Positions 40,141-49,997 of a stretch of DNA of 64,000 nt are shown in pieces. The notes beneath the pieces are model-generated. The model saw only the letters and a list, made by a program, of their open reading frames with translations. It was not told where the DNA came from and did no database searches. The DNA is from Polaromonas sp. OV174 (GTDB lineage Bacteria; Pseudomonadota; Gammaproteobacteria; Burkholderiales; Burkholderiaceae_C). Each line of letters starts with the position of its first letter. The stretch's first letter is position 1. The translations under genes and the position numbers were made by a program. The DNA lies in NCBI RefSeq assembly GCF_900112285.1, contig NZ_FOKZ01000002.1, positions 1 to 64,000 of the forward strand. Reading direction: 5' to 3'.

Positions 40141-40641
40141 TTACTTCGCCTCGGCGGATTTGAGACCATCGATGAGCTGGTCCAGTTTTTCGTTGCTCAT
40201 GAAGCTGCACATGGTGACGTCGTTGACCAGCATCACCGGTGAATCCGCGCAAGCGCCCAGGCATTCGGATTGCTGCAGCGTGAAAAGGCCATCCGCAGTG
40301 GTCTCGCCCATGGCAATACCCAGCTTGTGCTCCAGATGCTTGAGCGCCTTGGCGCCATCGCGCAGCTGGCATGGCAGGTTGGTACAAACGTTGAGCTTGT
40401 ACTTGCCCACCGCCTGCTGGTTGTACATGTTGTAGAAGGTGGTGACTTCATGCACGGCAATCGGCGCCATGCCCAGGTAGTCGGCCACAAGCTGCTCGCT
40501 CTGGGCGCTGACAAAACCCTGCTCCTGCTGCACGATGGTGAGGCAGGCCATGACGGCCGACTGCTTTTGGTCCGCAGGATATTTGGCGACTTCGCGGTCG
40601 AAACGCGCTTTGGTTTGTTCAGAAATCATGGGGGAAGTCAT
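40141..40641 (-). CDS. nuoE: NADH-quinone oxidoreductase subunit E
   Basis: A 166-aa thioredoxin-like subunit with the [2Fe-2S] cluster N1a, bound by CTNLPC and CLGAC. A second in-frame ATG four codons later is possible. Confidence 0.96.
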   Translation of the reverse strand: MTSPMISEQTKARFDREVAKYPADQKQSAVMACLTIVQQEQGFVSAQSEQLVADYLGMAPIAVHEVTTFYNMYNQQAVGKYKLNVCTNLPCQLRDGAKALKHLEHKLGIAMGETTADGLFTLQQSECLGACADSPVMLVNDVTMCSFMSNEKLDQLIDGLKSAEAK

Positions 40642-40646
40642 GCGGT

Positions 40647-41900
40647 TTAGCGGTCAATTTCACCGAAAACAATGTCCATCGTGCCGATCACGGCAACGGC
40701 GTCGGCAATCATGTGGCCACGCGACATTTCATCCATGGCAGCCAGATGCGGAAAGCCTGGCGGACGAATCTTCAGGCGATAAGGCTTGTTGGCACCATCG
40801 CTGACGATGTAAATACCGAACTCACCCTTGGGATGCTCAACGGCGGCATAAGCCTCGCCTTCGGGCACGTGAAAACCTTCAGTGAAGAGCTTGAAATGGT
40901 GAATCAGCTCTTCCATGTTGGACTTCATGGATTCGCGATCGGGCGCCGCAATCTTGTGATTGCTGGTGATCACCGGGCCGGGGTTGACACGCAACCAGTC
41001 GACGCACTGCTTGATGATGCGATTGGACTGGCGCATCTCCCCGATGCGAACCAGATAACGGTCGTAGCAGTCGCCGGTCTTGCCCACAGGGATATCGAAA
41101 TCCATGTGTTCATAGACTTCGTAAGGCTGCTGCTTGCGCAAATCCCAGGCGAAACCCGAGCCCCTCAGCATGGGTCCGGTGAAACCGAGATTGAGTGCAC
41201 GCTCGGGCGACACCACGCCAACACCAACCGTGCGCTGCTTCCAGATGCGGTTGTCGGTCAGCAAGGTTTCGTATTCGTCAACCATCTTGGGGAAACGCTT
41301 GACAAAATCATCGATGAAATCAAGCAAGGAGCCCTGGCGGTTTTCGTTCAGCGCGTCAATGGCCTTGGCATTCTTGATCTTGCTGACCTTGTACTGCGGC
41401 ATGCTGTCAGGCAGGTCGCGGTAGACGCCGCCCGGACGGAAGTAGGCCGCGTGCATGCGCGCGCCTGATACCGCCTCATACATGTCAAACAGCGTCTCGC
41501 GCTCGCGAAAGCAGTAAATCAAAATATTCATCGCACCGCAATCAATGCCGTGCGCACCCAGCCACAGCAAGTGATTCAGCAGGCGCGTGATCTCCGAAAA
41601 CATCACACGAATGTATTGCGCACGAATCGGCACATCAACACCGGTCAGCTTCTCGATCGCCAAGCAGTAAGCGTGCTCGTTAGACATCATCGAGACATAG
41701 TCCAGCCTATCCATATAGGGCAAGGACTGGATGTAGGTCTTGCTTTCGGCCAGTTTTTCGGTGGCGCGATGCAACAGGCCGATATGCGGATCGGCGCGCT
41801 GGATCACTTCACCATCGAGCTCCAGCACCAGACGCAAAACACCGTGTGCGGCCGGATGCTGCGGTCCAAAATTAAGGGTGTAGTTTTTGATTTCAGCCAT
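40647..41900 (-). CDS. nuoD: NADH-quinone oxidoreductase subunit D
   Basis: A 417-aa 49-kDa-type subunit that forms the quinone pocket with Nuo[22 protein letters not shown] is the conserved beginning, and the end [12 protein letters not shown] is the normal family terminus. It is separate from nuoC, not fused as in enterobacteria. Confidence 0.97.
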   Translation of the reverse strand: MAEIKNYTLNFGPQHPAAHGVLRLVLELDGEVIQRADPHIGLLHRATEKLAESKTYIQSLPYMDRLDYVSMMSNEHAYCLAIEKLTGVDVPIRAQYIRVMFSEITRLLNHLLWLGAHGIDCGAMNILIYCFRERETLFDMYEAVSGARMHAAYFRPGGVYRDLPDSMPQYKVSKIKNAKAIDALNENRQGSLLDFIDDFVKRFPKMVDEYETLLTDNRIWKQRTVGVGVVSPERALNLGFTGPMLRGSGFAWDLRKQQPYEVYEHMDFDIPVGKTGDCYDRYLVRIGEMRQSNRIIKQCVDWLRVNPGPVITSNHKIAAPDRESMKSNMEELIHHFKLFTEGFHVPEGEAYAAVEHPKGEFGIYIVSDGANKPYRLKIRPPGFPHLAAMDEMSRGHMIADAVAVIGTMDIVFGEIDR

Positions 41901-41923
41901 GTCGTATCTCTTGCCGGGACCGC

Positions 41924-42535
41924 TTACTGCAGGCCGCCGTAGTTGTCTTCACGGATCACGCGCGGCGTGATCTCGCGGGTTTCGATGGTGACGGGCTGGT
42001 AAATCACGCGCTTTTGTTCTGGGTCGTAACGCATTTCCACATGGCCCGTGGTCGGGAAATCCTTGCGGAAGGGGTGACCGATGAAACCGTAGTCGGTCAG
42101 GATGCGGCGCAGGTCGTTATGACCTTCAAAAACAATACCGAACAGGTCAAAGGCTTCACGCTCGAACCAGTTCACGGAATTCCAGATGCCATTGAGCGAA
42201 TCGACGACGGGGAAATCGTCATCAGGACAAAACACCTTGAGCCTTACACGCTGATTCAGACTGACCGACAACAGATGCGAGACCACGCAATAGCGCAAGC
42301 CGTCGTACTGGCCGTCCCTGTACTCGGAGTAGTCAACGCCGCAAAGGTCAATCAGTTGCTCGAACTTGCAGCCCGGAGCATCACGCAACAGGGTTGCCGC
42401 CGCCAGGTAATCGGTGGCAGCGACGACGACCGTCACTTCACCGAGCGCTATCTTGACGCTTTTAGCGTTGGAGCCCAACACGGCAGCAATGGTTTCAGCA
42501 AGCTGCGCCATGGAAACAGGAGGAGATGACAGCAT
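41924..42535 (-). CDS. nuoC: NADH-quinone oxidoreductase subunit C
   Basis: A 203-aa 30-kDa-type subunit. [18 protein letters not shown] and [20 protein letters not shown] are family signatures. The ATG at 42535 shares one base with the nuoB stop and follows GAGGG. Confidence 0.96.
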   Translation of the reverse strand: MLSSPPVSMAQLAETIAAVLGSNAKSVKIALGEVTVVVAATDYLAAATLLRDAPGCKFEQLIDLCGVDYSEYRDGQYDGLRYCVVSHLLSVSLNQRVRLKVFCPDDDFPVVDSLNGIWNSVNWFEREAFDLFGIVFEGHNDLRRILTDYGFIGHPFRKDFPTTGHVEMRYDPEQKRVIYQPVTIETREITPRVIREDNYGGLQ

Positions 42536-43014
42536 CAGGCCCTCGCAATCGTGTTGGTGCGGCGAATTTTTTGCTGCAACTGGATGATGCCGTACAGCAA
42601 AGCCTCGGCGGTGGGCGGGCAACCAGGCACATAGACATCCACCGGCACGATGCGGTCACAACCGCGCACCACGGAATAACTGTAATGGTAGTAACCGCCG
42701 CCATTGGCACACGAACCCATGGAGATCACCCAACGCGGCTCGGCCATCTGGTCGTAGACCTTGCGCAGCGCCGGACCCATCTTGTTGCACAGCGTGCCGG
42801 CGACGATCATGAGGTCGGACTGGCGCGGGCTGGGACGAAACAGCATGCCGAAACGGTCGATGTCATAACGTGCCGCACCGGCATGCATCATCTCAACCGC
42901 ACAGCAAGCCAGACCAAAAGTCATGGGCCAGAGCGAACCGGTTTTGGCCCAATTAACCACCGAGTCGTAACCCGTGGTCATGAAACCTTCTTTGAAAACA
43001 CCTTCAAGCGACAT
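42535..43014 (-). CDS. nuoB: NADH-quinone oxidoreductase subunit B
   Basis: A 159-aa subunit with the terminal [4Fe-4S] cluster N2, bound by the tandem cysteines in [11 protein letters not shown] and two later cysteines (including [14 protein letters not shown]). It hands electrons to quinone. Confidence 0.97.
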   Translation of the reverse strand: MSLEGVFKEGFMTTGYDSVVNWAKTGSLWPMTFGLACCAVEMMHAGAARYDIDRFGMLFRPSPRQSDLMIVAGTLCNKMGPALRKVYDQMAEPRWVISMGSCANGGGYYHYSYSVVRGCDRIVPVDVYVPGCPPTAEALLYGIIQLQQKIRRTNTIARA

Positions 43015-43052
43015 ACCCGTACCTTTGTGGCAAAAACCTCAGGAGGTTTTTC

Positions 43053-43412
43053 TTATTCCCAGTCCAGCGCACCCTTTTTCCACTCGTAGACGAAGCCCAC
43101 GACCAGAATGCCCAGGAAAATCATGACCGACCAAAAACCCACCGCGCCGATTTCCTTGAGCGCAACGGCCCAAGGGAAAAGAAACGCGATTTCAAGGTCA
43201 AAAAGAATGAACAGGATGGCGACCAGGTAGTAGCGCACATCGAACTTCATGCGGGCATCTTCGAAAGCCTCGAAGCCGCACTCATAAGGGGAATTTTTTT
43301 CGCTATCGGGCCGCACTGGGCCTAACAGACGCCCCAGGACCTGGGGCAAAACACCGACACCGATACCAACCAGAATAAATAGAAAGACAGGAAGGTATTG
43401 ATCGAGGTTCAT
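43053..43412 (-). CDS. nuoA: NADH-quinone oxidoreductase subunit A
   Basis: A 119-aa membrane subunit with three helices. The loop [32 protein letters not shown] is diagnostic. First gene of the nuo operon; the promoter should lie in the 112-base gap to the tRNA gene. Confidence 0.96.
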   Translation of the reverse strand: MNLDQYLPVFLFILVGIGVGVLPQVLGRLLGPVRPDSEKNSPYECGFEAFEDARMKFDVRYYLVAILFILFDLEIAFLFPWAVALKEIGAVGFWSVMIFLGILVVGFVYEWKKGALDWE

Positions 43413-43483
43413 CTTGGACTCAACTTCTGGAAGGCGGCTTATGCAGCATGCTTACATAGCTTGTACCAGTTTGCCGCTTGGAG

Positions 43484-43511
43484 CGGTAGCATCGCCGGAG
43501 CGTTGCTACCG
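43484..43511. repeat. hairpin between tRNA-Leu and nuoA
   Basis: CGGTAGCA and TGCTACCG are eight-base perfect arms, and the inside holds CGC-CGGA-GCG, so a long stem with one mismatch forms. There is no T run. It may be a processing signal or a 5' leader structure of the nuo message. Confidence 0.5.
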
Positions 43512-43521
43512 ATGCTTTATC

Positions 43522-43606
43522 TGGTGCGGACGGCGAGACTCGAACTCGCACAGCTTTCGCCACTACCCCCTCAAGATAGCGTGTCTACCAATTTCACCAC
43601 GTCCGC
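43522..43606 (-). tRNA. tRNA-Leu (anticodon GAG)
   Basis: The minus strand reads GCGGACGTGGTGAAATTGG through GTCCGCACCA. The acceptor arm pairs GCGGACG with CGTCCGC, the anticodon stem CTATC/GGTAG (one G-T pair) carries the loop TTGAGGG with anticodon GAG, a long variable arm marks class II, and GTTCGAGTC is the T loop. The CCA end is encoded. It lies between secG and nuoA as in related genomes. Confidence 0.96.
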
Positions 43607-43689
43607 GATGTTTAACTGTCCGGATGGCATGAGGAAACTTTTCAGTTTTTTAGCTTTCCGAACAATCTCAGAGTTTACCCTGAAACTCA

Positions 43690-43711
43690 GTCGCTTCCAG
43701 CTGAAAGCGAC
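43690..43711. repeat. hairpin just downstream of secG
   Basis: GTCGCTTCC-AGCT-GAAAGCGAC forms a nine-base-pair stem with one G-T pair and a four-base loop. No T run follows, so it may be a processing or stabilising structure between secG and tRNA-Leu rather than a terminator. Confidence 0.45.
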
Positions 43712-43723
43712 AGCTTTATATGC

Positions 43724-44134
43724 TTATTTCGTCGGAATTTGCGCAGCACCGGATGCAGCGACTGCTGGCGGCACAGGAACCGCAGAAGCAGCGGCGGCTG
43801 GCGCCGTCGTTCCCGGGATTTGTGCCGCGCCGGAAGCAGCGCTTGCGGGCGCCGTGACTGCCACACCCTCCAGCACACTGGAGCTGGTGCGCGGCTGCGC
43901 ACTGCCAAAGTAGGCCAACATCAAGGTGCAGGCAAAAAACAAGGCCGCCAAAATGCCAGTGGTGCGAGACAGGAAATTGGCACTACCGCTGGCACCAAAC
44001 AGACTGCCCGAGCCGCCACTACCAAATGCCGCCCCCATATCGGCACCCTTGCCATGCTGCACCAAAATCAGGCCAATCATGCCCAGCGCCGACAGCATTT
44101 GCACAGCGAGAACAATGGTCAAAACAACGTTCAT
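43724..44134 (-). CDS. secG: preprotein translocase subunit SecG
   Basis: A 136-aa inner-membrane protein with two transmembrane helices (about 3-22 and 55-75). The first helix region and GSGGSGSLFGASGSANFLSR loop are family-typical. The Ala/Pro-rich C-terminal tail after residue 80 is longer than in E. coli and includes a repeated AASGAAQIP. It supports SecYE-dependent export. Confidence 0.94.
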   Translation of the reverse strand: MNVVLTIVLAVQMLSALGMIGLILVQHGKGADMGAAFGSGGSGSLFGASGSANFLSRTTGILAALFFACTLMLAYFGSAQPRTSSSVLEGVAVTAPASAASGAAQIPGTTAPAAAASAVPVPPAVAASGAAQIPTK

Positions 44135-44143
44135 ACTTACTCC

Positions 44144-44185
44144 TAATTTAATAGCGTTATGCGCCCGTCAAACCTGGGCTGCAGC
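44144..44185. repeat. short interspersed repeat between secG and tpiA
   Basis: AATTTAATAGCG followed by GCCCGTCAAACCTGGGCTG resembles 25178-25236. It overlaps the last codons of tpiA. Confidence 0.55.
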
Positions 44186-44926
44186 AATAATTTTCAAAAA
44201 ATCCTGGGCTTTGAGCGAAGCACCGCCTATCAGGCCACCGTCGATATCGGGCTGCGCCAGCAGTGAAGCCGCATTGACGGCATTCATGCTGCCGCCATAC
44301 AGAATTTTCACACGCGCCGACTGGTCAGTTGCCGCCTTGAGCTGAGCCCGCAACACCGCATGAACCGCCTGCGCCTCTTCTGGTGAGGCGGTCTTGCCCG
44401 TCCCTATGGCCCACACCGGCTCGTAAGCCAGCACGATCTCGCTGATGCAGTGACCATTGCCGTGAATCACGGCGGCCAGCTGACGCTTGACCACCTCTTC
44501 GGTGCGACCCGCTTCGCGTTCGGTCAGTGTTTCGCCAATGCAGACGATAGGCGTGACGCCAGCGGCCAGCGCCGCCTTGGCTTTCTCCGCCACCAGCAGA
44601 TCGGTTTCACCATGGTATTGACGGCGCTCCGAATGACCGACGATGACGTAGCAGCAACCCAGGTCCTTCAACATGCCCGCGCCAAGCTCGCCGGTGTAAG
44701 CACCGGATGCATGCGCCGACACATCCTGTGCGCCCACCTCTACGCATGACAGCGCAGCCTGGGCCGCTTTCAGCGCCTGCACTTGCGCCAGGTAAGGCGC
44801 CGGTACACACACGGCGACGTCGCAAGACGGTTGGCTGGTCAGCCCTTGCGCCAGCTCCGTGAGCAAGACCTCATTGGCAGCCAGGCTGCCATTCATTTTC
44901 CAGTTACCTGCAATCAGTTTCTTCAT
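44168..44926 (-). CDS. tpiA: triosephosphate isomerase
   Basis: A 252-aa glycolytic enzyme interconverting dihydroxyacetone phosphate and glyceraldehyde 3-phosphate. Catalytic features: GNWKMNG (Lys), IVGHSERR (His), [11 protein letters not shown] (Glu and loop 6). Its last codons overlap a short repeat. Twelve bases downstream of the quinone oxidoreductase gene. Confidence 0.97.
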   Translation of the reverse strand: MKKLIAGNWKMNGSLAANEVLLTELAQGLTSQPSCDVAVCVPAPYLAQVQALKAAQAALSCVEVGAQDVSAHASGAYTGELGAGMLKDLGCCYVIVGHSERRQYHGETDLLVAEKAKAALAAGVTPIVCIGETLTEREAGRTEEVVKRQLAAVIHGNGHCISEIVLAYEPVWAIGTGKTASPEEAQAVHAVLRAQLKAATDQSARVKILYGGSMNAVNAASLLAQPDIDGGLIGGASLKAQDFLKIIAAAQV

Positions 44927-44938
44927 CTTGCTTGCCAG

Positions 44939-45925
44939 TTACCAGGTTAAGACGATTTTTCCGACATGCTGATTGGATTCCATCAGCGTGTGGGCCTTAG
45001 CCGCATCGGCGGCTGCAAAAGTGCTGTGGATTACCGGCTTGATGGCCGCGCTGGCCAATAGCGGCCAGACCCTGTCCTTGAGCGCCTTGGCAATCGCCGT
45101 CTTGAATTCAATCGAGCGAGGGCGCAGGGTTGAACCGGTCACCGTCAGTCGCTTGCGCAGCACCAGACCGGCATTGATTTCAGCCTTGATGCCGCCCTGT
45201 AAGCCGATGATGACCAGACGGCCATCCTCGGCCAGGCATTCGACTTCACGCGCCACATAGCTGCCGGCAACCATGTCCAGAATGACATCCACACCGCGAC
45301 CATTGGTCAGCGCCTTGAGCTCGGCGACAAAGTCCGAGCTCTTGTAGTTGATGGCATGATCGGCCCCCAGGGCCAGACAGGCGGCGCACTTGTCATCACT
45401 GCCCGCCGTCACCAGCACGGTTGCGCCCAGCGCCTTGGCCATTTGAATAGCCGTGACGCCTATGCCGCTGGAGCCACCCTGGATCAACAGGGTTTCACCG
45501 GCCTGCAGGCGAGCCCGATCAAAGACATTGCTCCAGACCGTGAAGAAAGTTTCCGGCAAGGAAGCCGCCTCCACATCGCTCAAGCCTGCCGGCACCGGCA
45601 AGCATTGACCGACAGGCGCCACGCACAGTTCGGCGTAGCCGCCGCCCGCTACCAGGGCGCAAACCCGGTCGCCAATCTTAAAACCAGCCGCAGCCATGGC
45701 CTGCGCATCGCCAGAGACGATTTCGCCCGCAACTTCCAGACCGGGAATGTCAGACGCACCGGCCGGCACCGGATAGTTACCGGTACGCTGCAGCACGTCG
45801 GGACGGTTCACGCCCGAGGCAGCAACGCGTATCAACACCTCACCAAGACCCTCAATCGGAGCCGGACGCTCGCCCAAGCGCAGCACGTCAGGCGCGCCAA
45901 ATGCGGTAATTTCAATAACGTTCAT
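44939..45925 (-). CDS. NAD(P)H-quinone oxidoreductase (zinc-type alcohol dehydrogenase-like, PIG3/QorA group)
   Basis: A 328-aa medium-chain dehydrogenase without the structural or catalytic zinc ligands of true alcohol dehydrogenases. The family pattern NRPDVLQRTGNYPVPAG near residue 40 and the NADPH-binding GGSSGIGVTAIQMAKALGA are visible. Expected to reduce quinones using NADPH. Confidence 0.9.
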   Translation of the reverse strand: MNVIEITAFGAPDVLRLGERPAPIEGLGEVLIRVAASGVNRPDVLQRTGNYPVPAGASDIPGLEVAGEIVSGDAQAMAAAGFKIGDRVCALVAGGGYAELCVAPVGQCLPVPAGLSDVEAASLPETFFTVWSNVFDRARLQAGETLLIQGGSSGIGVTAIQMAKALGATVLVTAGSDDKCAACLALGADHAINYKSSDFVAELKALTNGRGVDVILDMVAGSYVAREVECLAEDGRLVIIGLQGGIKAEINAGLVLRKRLTVTGSTLRPRSIEFKTAIAKALKDRVWPLLASAAIKPVIHSTFAAADAAKAHTLMESNQHVGKIVLTW

Positions 45926-45935
45926 GGCTTATTTC

Positions 45936-45999
45936 AAATCATTTGTGCCGCCAGCGCCCATTTGACGAGCGCCAGCAGCTACAAAATCAATAGCAAATA
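45936..45999 (-). repeat. short interspersed repeat between the quinone oxidoreductase and pnp
   Basis: The palindromic core GCTACAAAATCAATAGC (45978-45994) is followed, on the minus strand, by AGCTGCTGGCGCTCGTC and GGGCGCTGGCGGC. Same family as 53230-53296. Confidence 0.6.
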
Positions 46000-46003
46000 A
46001 AAA

Positions 46004-48127
46004 TCAACCGCGATCCTGGTCTTGATTCTGCGAAGGACGGTCCAGCAACACCTTCATGGACAGCTTGACGCGGCCCTTTTCGTCGGTTTCCAGAACCTTG
46101 ACCTTGACGATCTGGCCTTCGCTCAGGTAGTCGGTGACCTTCTCCACGCGCTCGTGGGCGATCTGACTGATGTGCAGCAGACCGTCTTTGCCGGGCATCA
46201 GGTTAACCAGTGCACCGAAGTCCAGAATCTTGGTGATGGCGCCTTCGTAGACCTTGCCAATTTCAACTTCAGCGGTGATCTCCGCGATGCGGCGCTTGGC
46301 TTCATCAGCCTTGGCGCTGTCGTTGGATGCGATGGTGATGGTGCCATCTTCCTCGATGTTGATCTGGGTGCCAGTTTCTTCGGTCAGCGCACGAATGACG
46401 GCGCCGCCCTTGCCGATCACGTCACGGATCTTTTCCGGATTGATCTTCATCACGTAGAGGCGCGGCGCGAAGTCAGAGACTTCGGCATTGGCCTGGCCCA
46501 TGGCTTCCTGCATCTTGCCCAGGATGTGCATGCGAGCTTCCTTGGCTTGAGCCAGAGCGACTTGCATGATTTCCTTGGTGATGCCCTGGATCTTGATGTC
46601 CATCTGCAGCGCGGTGATACCAAAGGTGGTACCGGCAACCTTGAAGTCCATGTCGCCCAGATGATCTTCGTCACCCAGGATGTCGGTCAGCACGGCGAAG
46701 CGGTTGTCTTCCTTGATCAGGCCCATGGCGATACCGGCCACGTGGGCTTTCATCGGCACACCGGCGTCCATCAGCGACAGGCAGCCGCCGCAGACCGAAG
46801 CCATCGACGAGGAGCCGTTGGACTCGGTGATTTCCGACACCACACGCATGGTGTAAGGGAACTCTTCTTTCGAAGGCAGCACGGCGATCAGCGCGCGCTT
46901 GGCCAGACGGCCGTGACCGATTTCGCGGCGTTTTGGCGAGCCAACACGGCCGGTTTCGCCGGTGGCGAACGGAGGCATGTTGTAGTGCAGCATGAAGCGG
47001 TCTTCGTAGTCGCCGCTCAATGCGTCGATGCGCTGCGCGTCGCGCTCGGTACCCAACGTGGTCACCACCAGTGCCTGGGTTTCGCCACGCGTGAACAGGG
47101 CCGAACCGTGGGTACGGGGCAGCACGCTGTTGCGGATTTCAATCGCACGCACGGTGCGGGTGTCGCGGCCGTCGATGCGTGGCTCGCCGGCCAGGATCTG
47201 GCTACGAACGATTTTGGCCTCGATGTCGAACAACATGCCCTCAACGGCGACGCCGTCAAACGCCACGCCGTCGGCCTTGAGCGCGCTCATGACTTCGGCC
47301 GTCACCACGCGGCAAGCTTGCGTACGAGCTTGCTTGGCGCGGATCTGGTAAGCGGCTTGCAGCTTGGCGCCGGCCAGTTCATTGACCTTGGCGATCAGCG
47401 GCAGGTCTTTGGCGGGTGCTTCCCAGGCCCAGACCGGTTTGCCGGCGTCACGAACGAGTTCGTGGATCGCGTTGATGGCGATATTGCCCTGCTCATGGCC
47501 AAACACCACGGCGCCGAGCATGATTTCTTCGGACAGTTGCTGGGCTTCAGACTCGACCATCAGCACGGCGGCTTCGGTGCCGGCCACGACCAGGTCCATC
47601 TTCGACTCTTTGAGCTGGGTCTTACCGGGGTTCAGCACGTACTGACCGTCGATGTAAGCCACGCGTGCGGCGCCGATAGGGCCGTTGAACGGGATGCCGG
47701 AAATCGACAGCGCGGCGCTCGAAGCGATCAGCGCGGGAATGTCGCCTTCAACTTCAGGGTTCAGCGACAGCACGTGAATCACGACCTGCACTTCGTTGAA
47801 GAAGCCTTCGGGGAACAACGGACGAATCGGGCGATCGATCAGGCGCGAGGTCAGCGTTTCGAATTCGCTGGGGCGGCCTTCGCGCTTGAAGAAGCTGCCG
47901 GGAATGCGGCCGGCGGCATAGGTTTTCTCAAGGTAATCAACGGTCAACGGAAAGAAATCCTGGCCGGGCTTGGCATCGGTCTTGGCAACCACGGTGGCCA
48001 GCACCACGGTGCCGTCCATGTCAACGATGACGGCACCGCTGGCTTGACGGGCGACTTCGCCGGTCTCCATCGTGACCTTGTGCTGGCCCCACTGGAAGGA
48101 CTTGGTGACTTTATTGAAAATGCTCAT
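46004..48127 (-). CDS. pnp: polyribonucleotide nucleotidyltransferase (PNPase)
   Basis: A 707-aa trimeric 3'-5' exoribonuclease. Two RNase PH-like domains are followed by KH ([20 protein letters not shown]) and S1 ([18 protein letters not shown]) RNA-binding domains. The second of two near-adjacent ATGs (48127, MSIFNKV) is chosen because it matches the family start and has GGAG at suitable spacing. Downstream of rpsO as in most proteobacteria; a leader hairpin lies upstream. Confidence 0.97.
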   Translation of the reverse strand: MSIFNKVTKSFQWGQHKVTMETGEVARQASGAVIVDMDGTVVLATVVAKTDAKPGQDFFPLTVDYLEKTYAAGRIPGSFFKREGRPSEFETLTSRLIDRPIRPLFPEGFFNEVQVVIHVLSLNPEVEGDIPALIASSAALSISGIPFNGPIGAARVAYIDGQYVLNPGKTQLKESKMDLVVAGTEAAVLMVESEAQQLSEEIMLGAVVFGHEQGNIAINAIHELVRDAGKPVWAWEAPAKDLPLIAKVNELAGAKLQAAYQIRAKQARTQACRVVTAEVMSALKADGVAFDGVAVEGMLFDIEAKIVRSQILAGEPRIDGRDTRTVRAIEIRNSVLPRTHGSALFTRGETQALVVTTLGTERDAQRIDALSGDYEDRFMLHYNMPPFATGETGRVGSPKRREIGHGRLAKRALIAVLPSKEEFPYTMRVVSEITESNGSSSMASVCGGCLSLMDAGVPMKAHVAGIAMGLIKEDNRFAVLTDILGDEDHLGDMDFKVAGTTFGITALQMDIKIQGITKEIMQVALAQAKEARMHILGKMQEAMGQANAEVSDFAPRLYVMKINPEKIRDVIGKGGAVIRALTEETGTQINIEEDGTITIASNDSAKADEAKRRIAEITAEVEIGKVYEGAITKILDFGALVNLMPGKDGLLHISQIAHERVEKVTDYLSEGQIVKVKVLETDEKGRVKLSMKVLLDRPSQNQDQDRG

Positions 48128-48238
48128 ATTCATTACTCCACTTGTTTTTCAGACACCCATGAGGCGTCGGATTAAGCACTAGATTCGCACATTAGGCAGC
48201 GCAAGGAGCCCGGAGTGACGGCAGACTGAACACGATGC

Positions 48239-48281
48239 CATTCCACAAAACACCTGAACTCAGGACTTTTCTTGTGGAATG
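48239..48281 (-). promoter_or_regulatory. long hairpin in the pnp leader
   Basis: Ten-base perfect arms CATTCCACAA and TTGTGGAATG enclose an inner stem CCTG-CAGG. It lies between the rpsO terminator and pnp. In enterobacteria a leader duplex here is cut by RNase III and used by PNPase for autocontrol; the same role is inferred. Confidence 0.55.
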
Positions 48282-48316
48282 ACACAGCGCGTGCTCGTTT
48301 TGCCTTGCTCCGAAGT

Positions 48317-48350
48317 AAAAAACGCCTGAGCTAGTGAACTAACTCAGGCG
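48317..48350 (-). terminator. intrinsic terminator after rpsO
   Basis: On the minus strand a 12-base-pair stem (CGCCTGAGTTAG with one G-T pair) and loop TTCA are followed by six T. It separates rpsO from pnp. Confidence 0.88.
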
Positions 48351-48370
48351 CTTCCTATTGGGTTTAGCGA

Positions 48371-48637
48371 TTACTTACGCAGGCCAAGCTTGGCAATCAG
48401 CGCGATGTAACGGGCCGCATCTTTGGACTTCAGGTAGTCCAGCAGCTTGCGGCGACGGCTCACCATGCGCAGCAGGCCACGGCGACCGTGGTGATCTTTG
48501 GCATGGGTCTTGAAATGGGGGGTCAGTTCATTGATGCGGCCGGTCAGCAGACCAACCTGAACTTCTGGACTACCGGTATCCGTAGCGGAACGGGCGTTGT
48601 CCTTGACGATTTCGGCTTTGATTGATTTTGCAATCAT
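48371..48637 (-). CDS. rpsO: 30S ribosomal protein S15
   Basis: An 88-aa primary 16S-rRNA-binding protein. [19 protein letters not shown] and [21 protein letters not shown] are universal S15 features. Followed by an intrinsic terminator and pnp. Confidence 0.97.
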   Translation of the reverse strand: MIAKSIKAEIVKDNARSATDTGSPEVQVGLLTGRINELTPHFKTHAKDHHGRRGLLRMVSRRRKLLDYLKSKDAARYIALIAKLGLRK

Positions 48638-48774
48638 GTATTTTCCTCTTGCACCAAGTGCACTTGCGAGCGAAGCAGTGTTCCCACTATTGGGATTTGA
48701 CCGCTTTCGTCGTGTTATCTGCCAGTCGCGCCGTACTCTTGCGAGTAGCCGCCACTGTCACGCAGAACCATGAA

Positions 48775-49962
48775 TTATAGCTCAAGCCAATGCCTGAGCC
48801 TGGCCACGCCCTGCTCCAGCCTGGCCACGTCCCGGCTGGCAAAACACCAGCGCAGCCAGCCCTGTGCCGCCGGAGTTGGATTGACCATGAAGGCGTTGCC
48901 GGGCGCCAACCCCAGCCCGGCCTCGACCACCAGCCGCTTGGCGGTGTCCAGCGAATCGCCAAAACGGCTTTGGTCGGCCAGCCGGAAGAAGGCATACATA
49001 CCGCCCCGGGCGGACGCGACCTCCACCCCCGGCACGGCTTGCAGCAAAGGCACCAGCGTGTCGCGGCAGGTTTTCAGATGTGCCACCAGCGGCGGCGTGA
49101 CATCATCGGTTCTTTGCAAGGCAACCAGGCCGGCGCGCTGAATAAACACCGGCGCGCAGGAGGTGTTGAACTCGACCAGCTTGCCCATGTGTGGCGTCAT
49201 GCTGGGCGGCATCACCAGCCAGCCCAGGCGCCAGCCGGTCATCAAAAAACTCTTGGAAAAGCTGTGCACCACCACCAGCCTGTCCTCGGGGGCGGCGATA
49301 CCCAGAAAGCTGGGCGCGCAACCATTGGGCGTGGCTTCAAAGTACAGGCGCTCATAGACCTCATCGGCCAGAATCCAGGTCCCGGTGCTGCGGCAATGCG
49401 CCAGCAGGGTTTCCTGCTCGGCCCGACTCAAGGTCCAACCGGTCGGGTTGTTGGGCGCATTGACGATCAACAACCTGGTTTTTACCGTGATGGAAGCCAG
49501 CAGCTCGTCCATATCGAGTTGCCACTGCCCGGCCACGGGCTTGAGGCTGACGCATTTGACCGTCGCCCCCATGATGGCGGGCTGCGCCGTCAGATTGGGC
49601 CAGACCGGCGTCACGGCCACCACCTCGTCGCCGGCATTCACCAGCGCCTGCACCGCCAGCATCAGGGCATTGACGCCGCCCGAGGTGACGGCAATGCGCT
49701 CGGCCCCAATCGGCGCCGCGCCCGGACAACGCAAGGCGCTGGCGTAGTGAGCAATCGCCTCGCGCAACTCGGGCAGTCCCAGGTTGTGCGCATAAAAAGT
49801 CTCTCCCTGGCGCAGCGACGCCATGGCGGCCTCGCGAATGAATTCCGGCGTCACCTCATCGCTCTCGCCAAACCAGAACTTGAGCACGTCGTTGCGCCCC
49901 ATGCCGGCATTGGCCACCTGGCGGATCATGGATTCTTCAAGATTCAAAACAACCTGTCTCAT
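48775..49962 (-). CDS. pyridoxal-phosphate aminotransferase, class I/II
   Basis: A 395-aa fold-type I aminotransferase. The cofactor-binding pieces are NAPNNPTGW, ADEVYERLYF and the Schiff-base lysine in SFSKSFLMTGWRLGW. The substrate is not clear; an aspartate- or aromatic-type enzyme is likely. Confidence 0.88.
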   Translation of the reverse strand: MRQVVLNLEESMIRQVANAGMGRNDVLKFWFGESDEVTPEFIREAAMASLRQGETFYAHNLGLPELREAIAHYASALRCPGAAPIGAERIAVTSGGVNALMLAVQALVNAGDEVVAVTPVWPNLTAQPAIMGATVKCVSLKPVAGQWQLDMDELLASITVKTRLLIVNAPNNPTGWTLSRAEQETLLAHCRSTGTWILADEVYERLYFEATPNGCAPSFLGIAAPEDRLVVVHSFSKSFLMTGWRLGWLVMPPSMTPHMGKLVEFNTSCAPVFIQRAGLVALQRTDDVTPPLVAHLKTCRDTLVPLLQAVPGVEVASARGGMYAFFRLADQSRFGDSLDTAKRLVVEAGLGLAPGNAFMVNPTPAAQGWLRWCFASRDVARLEQGVARLRHWLEL

Positions 49963-49997
49963 GCCTGTGGCCTTTCAGTGATGAGCTTATCGATGAC

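Noticed and set aside
46022-48175. A 717-codon plus-strand open frame opposite pnp
   Set aside because: It mirrors the codon structure of PNPase on the other strand and has no ribosome site or domain.
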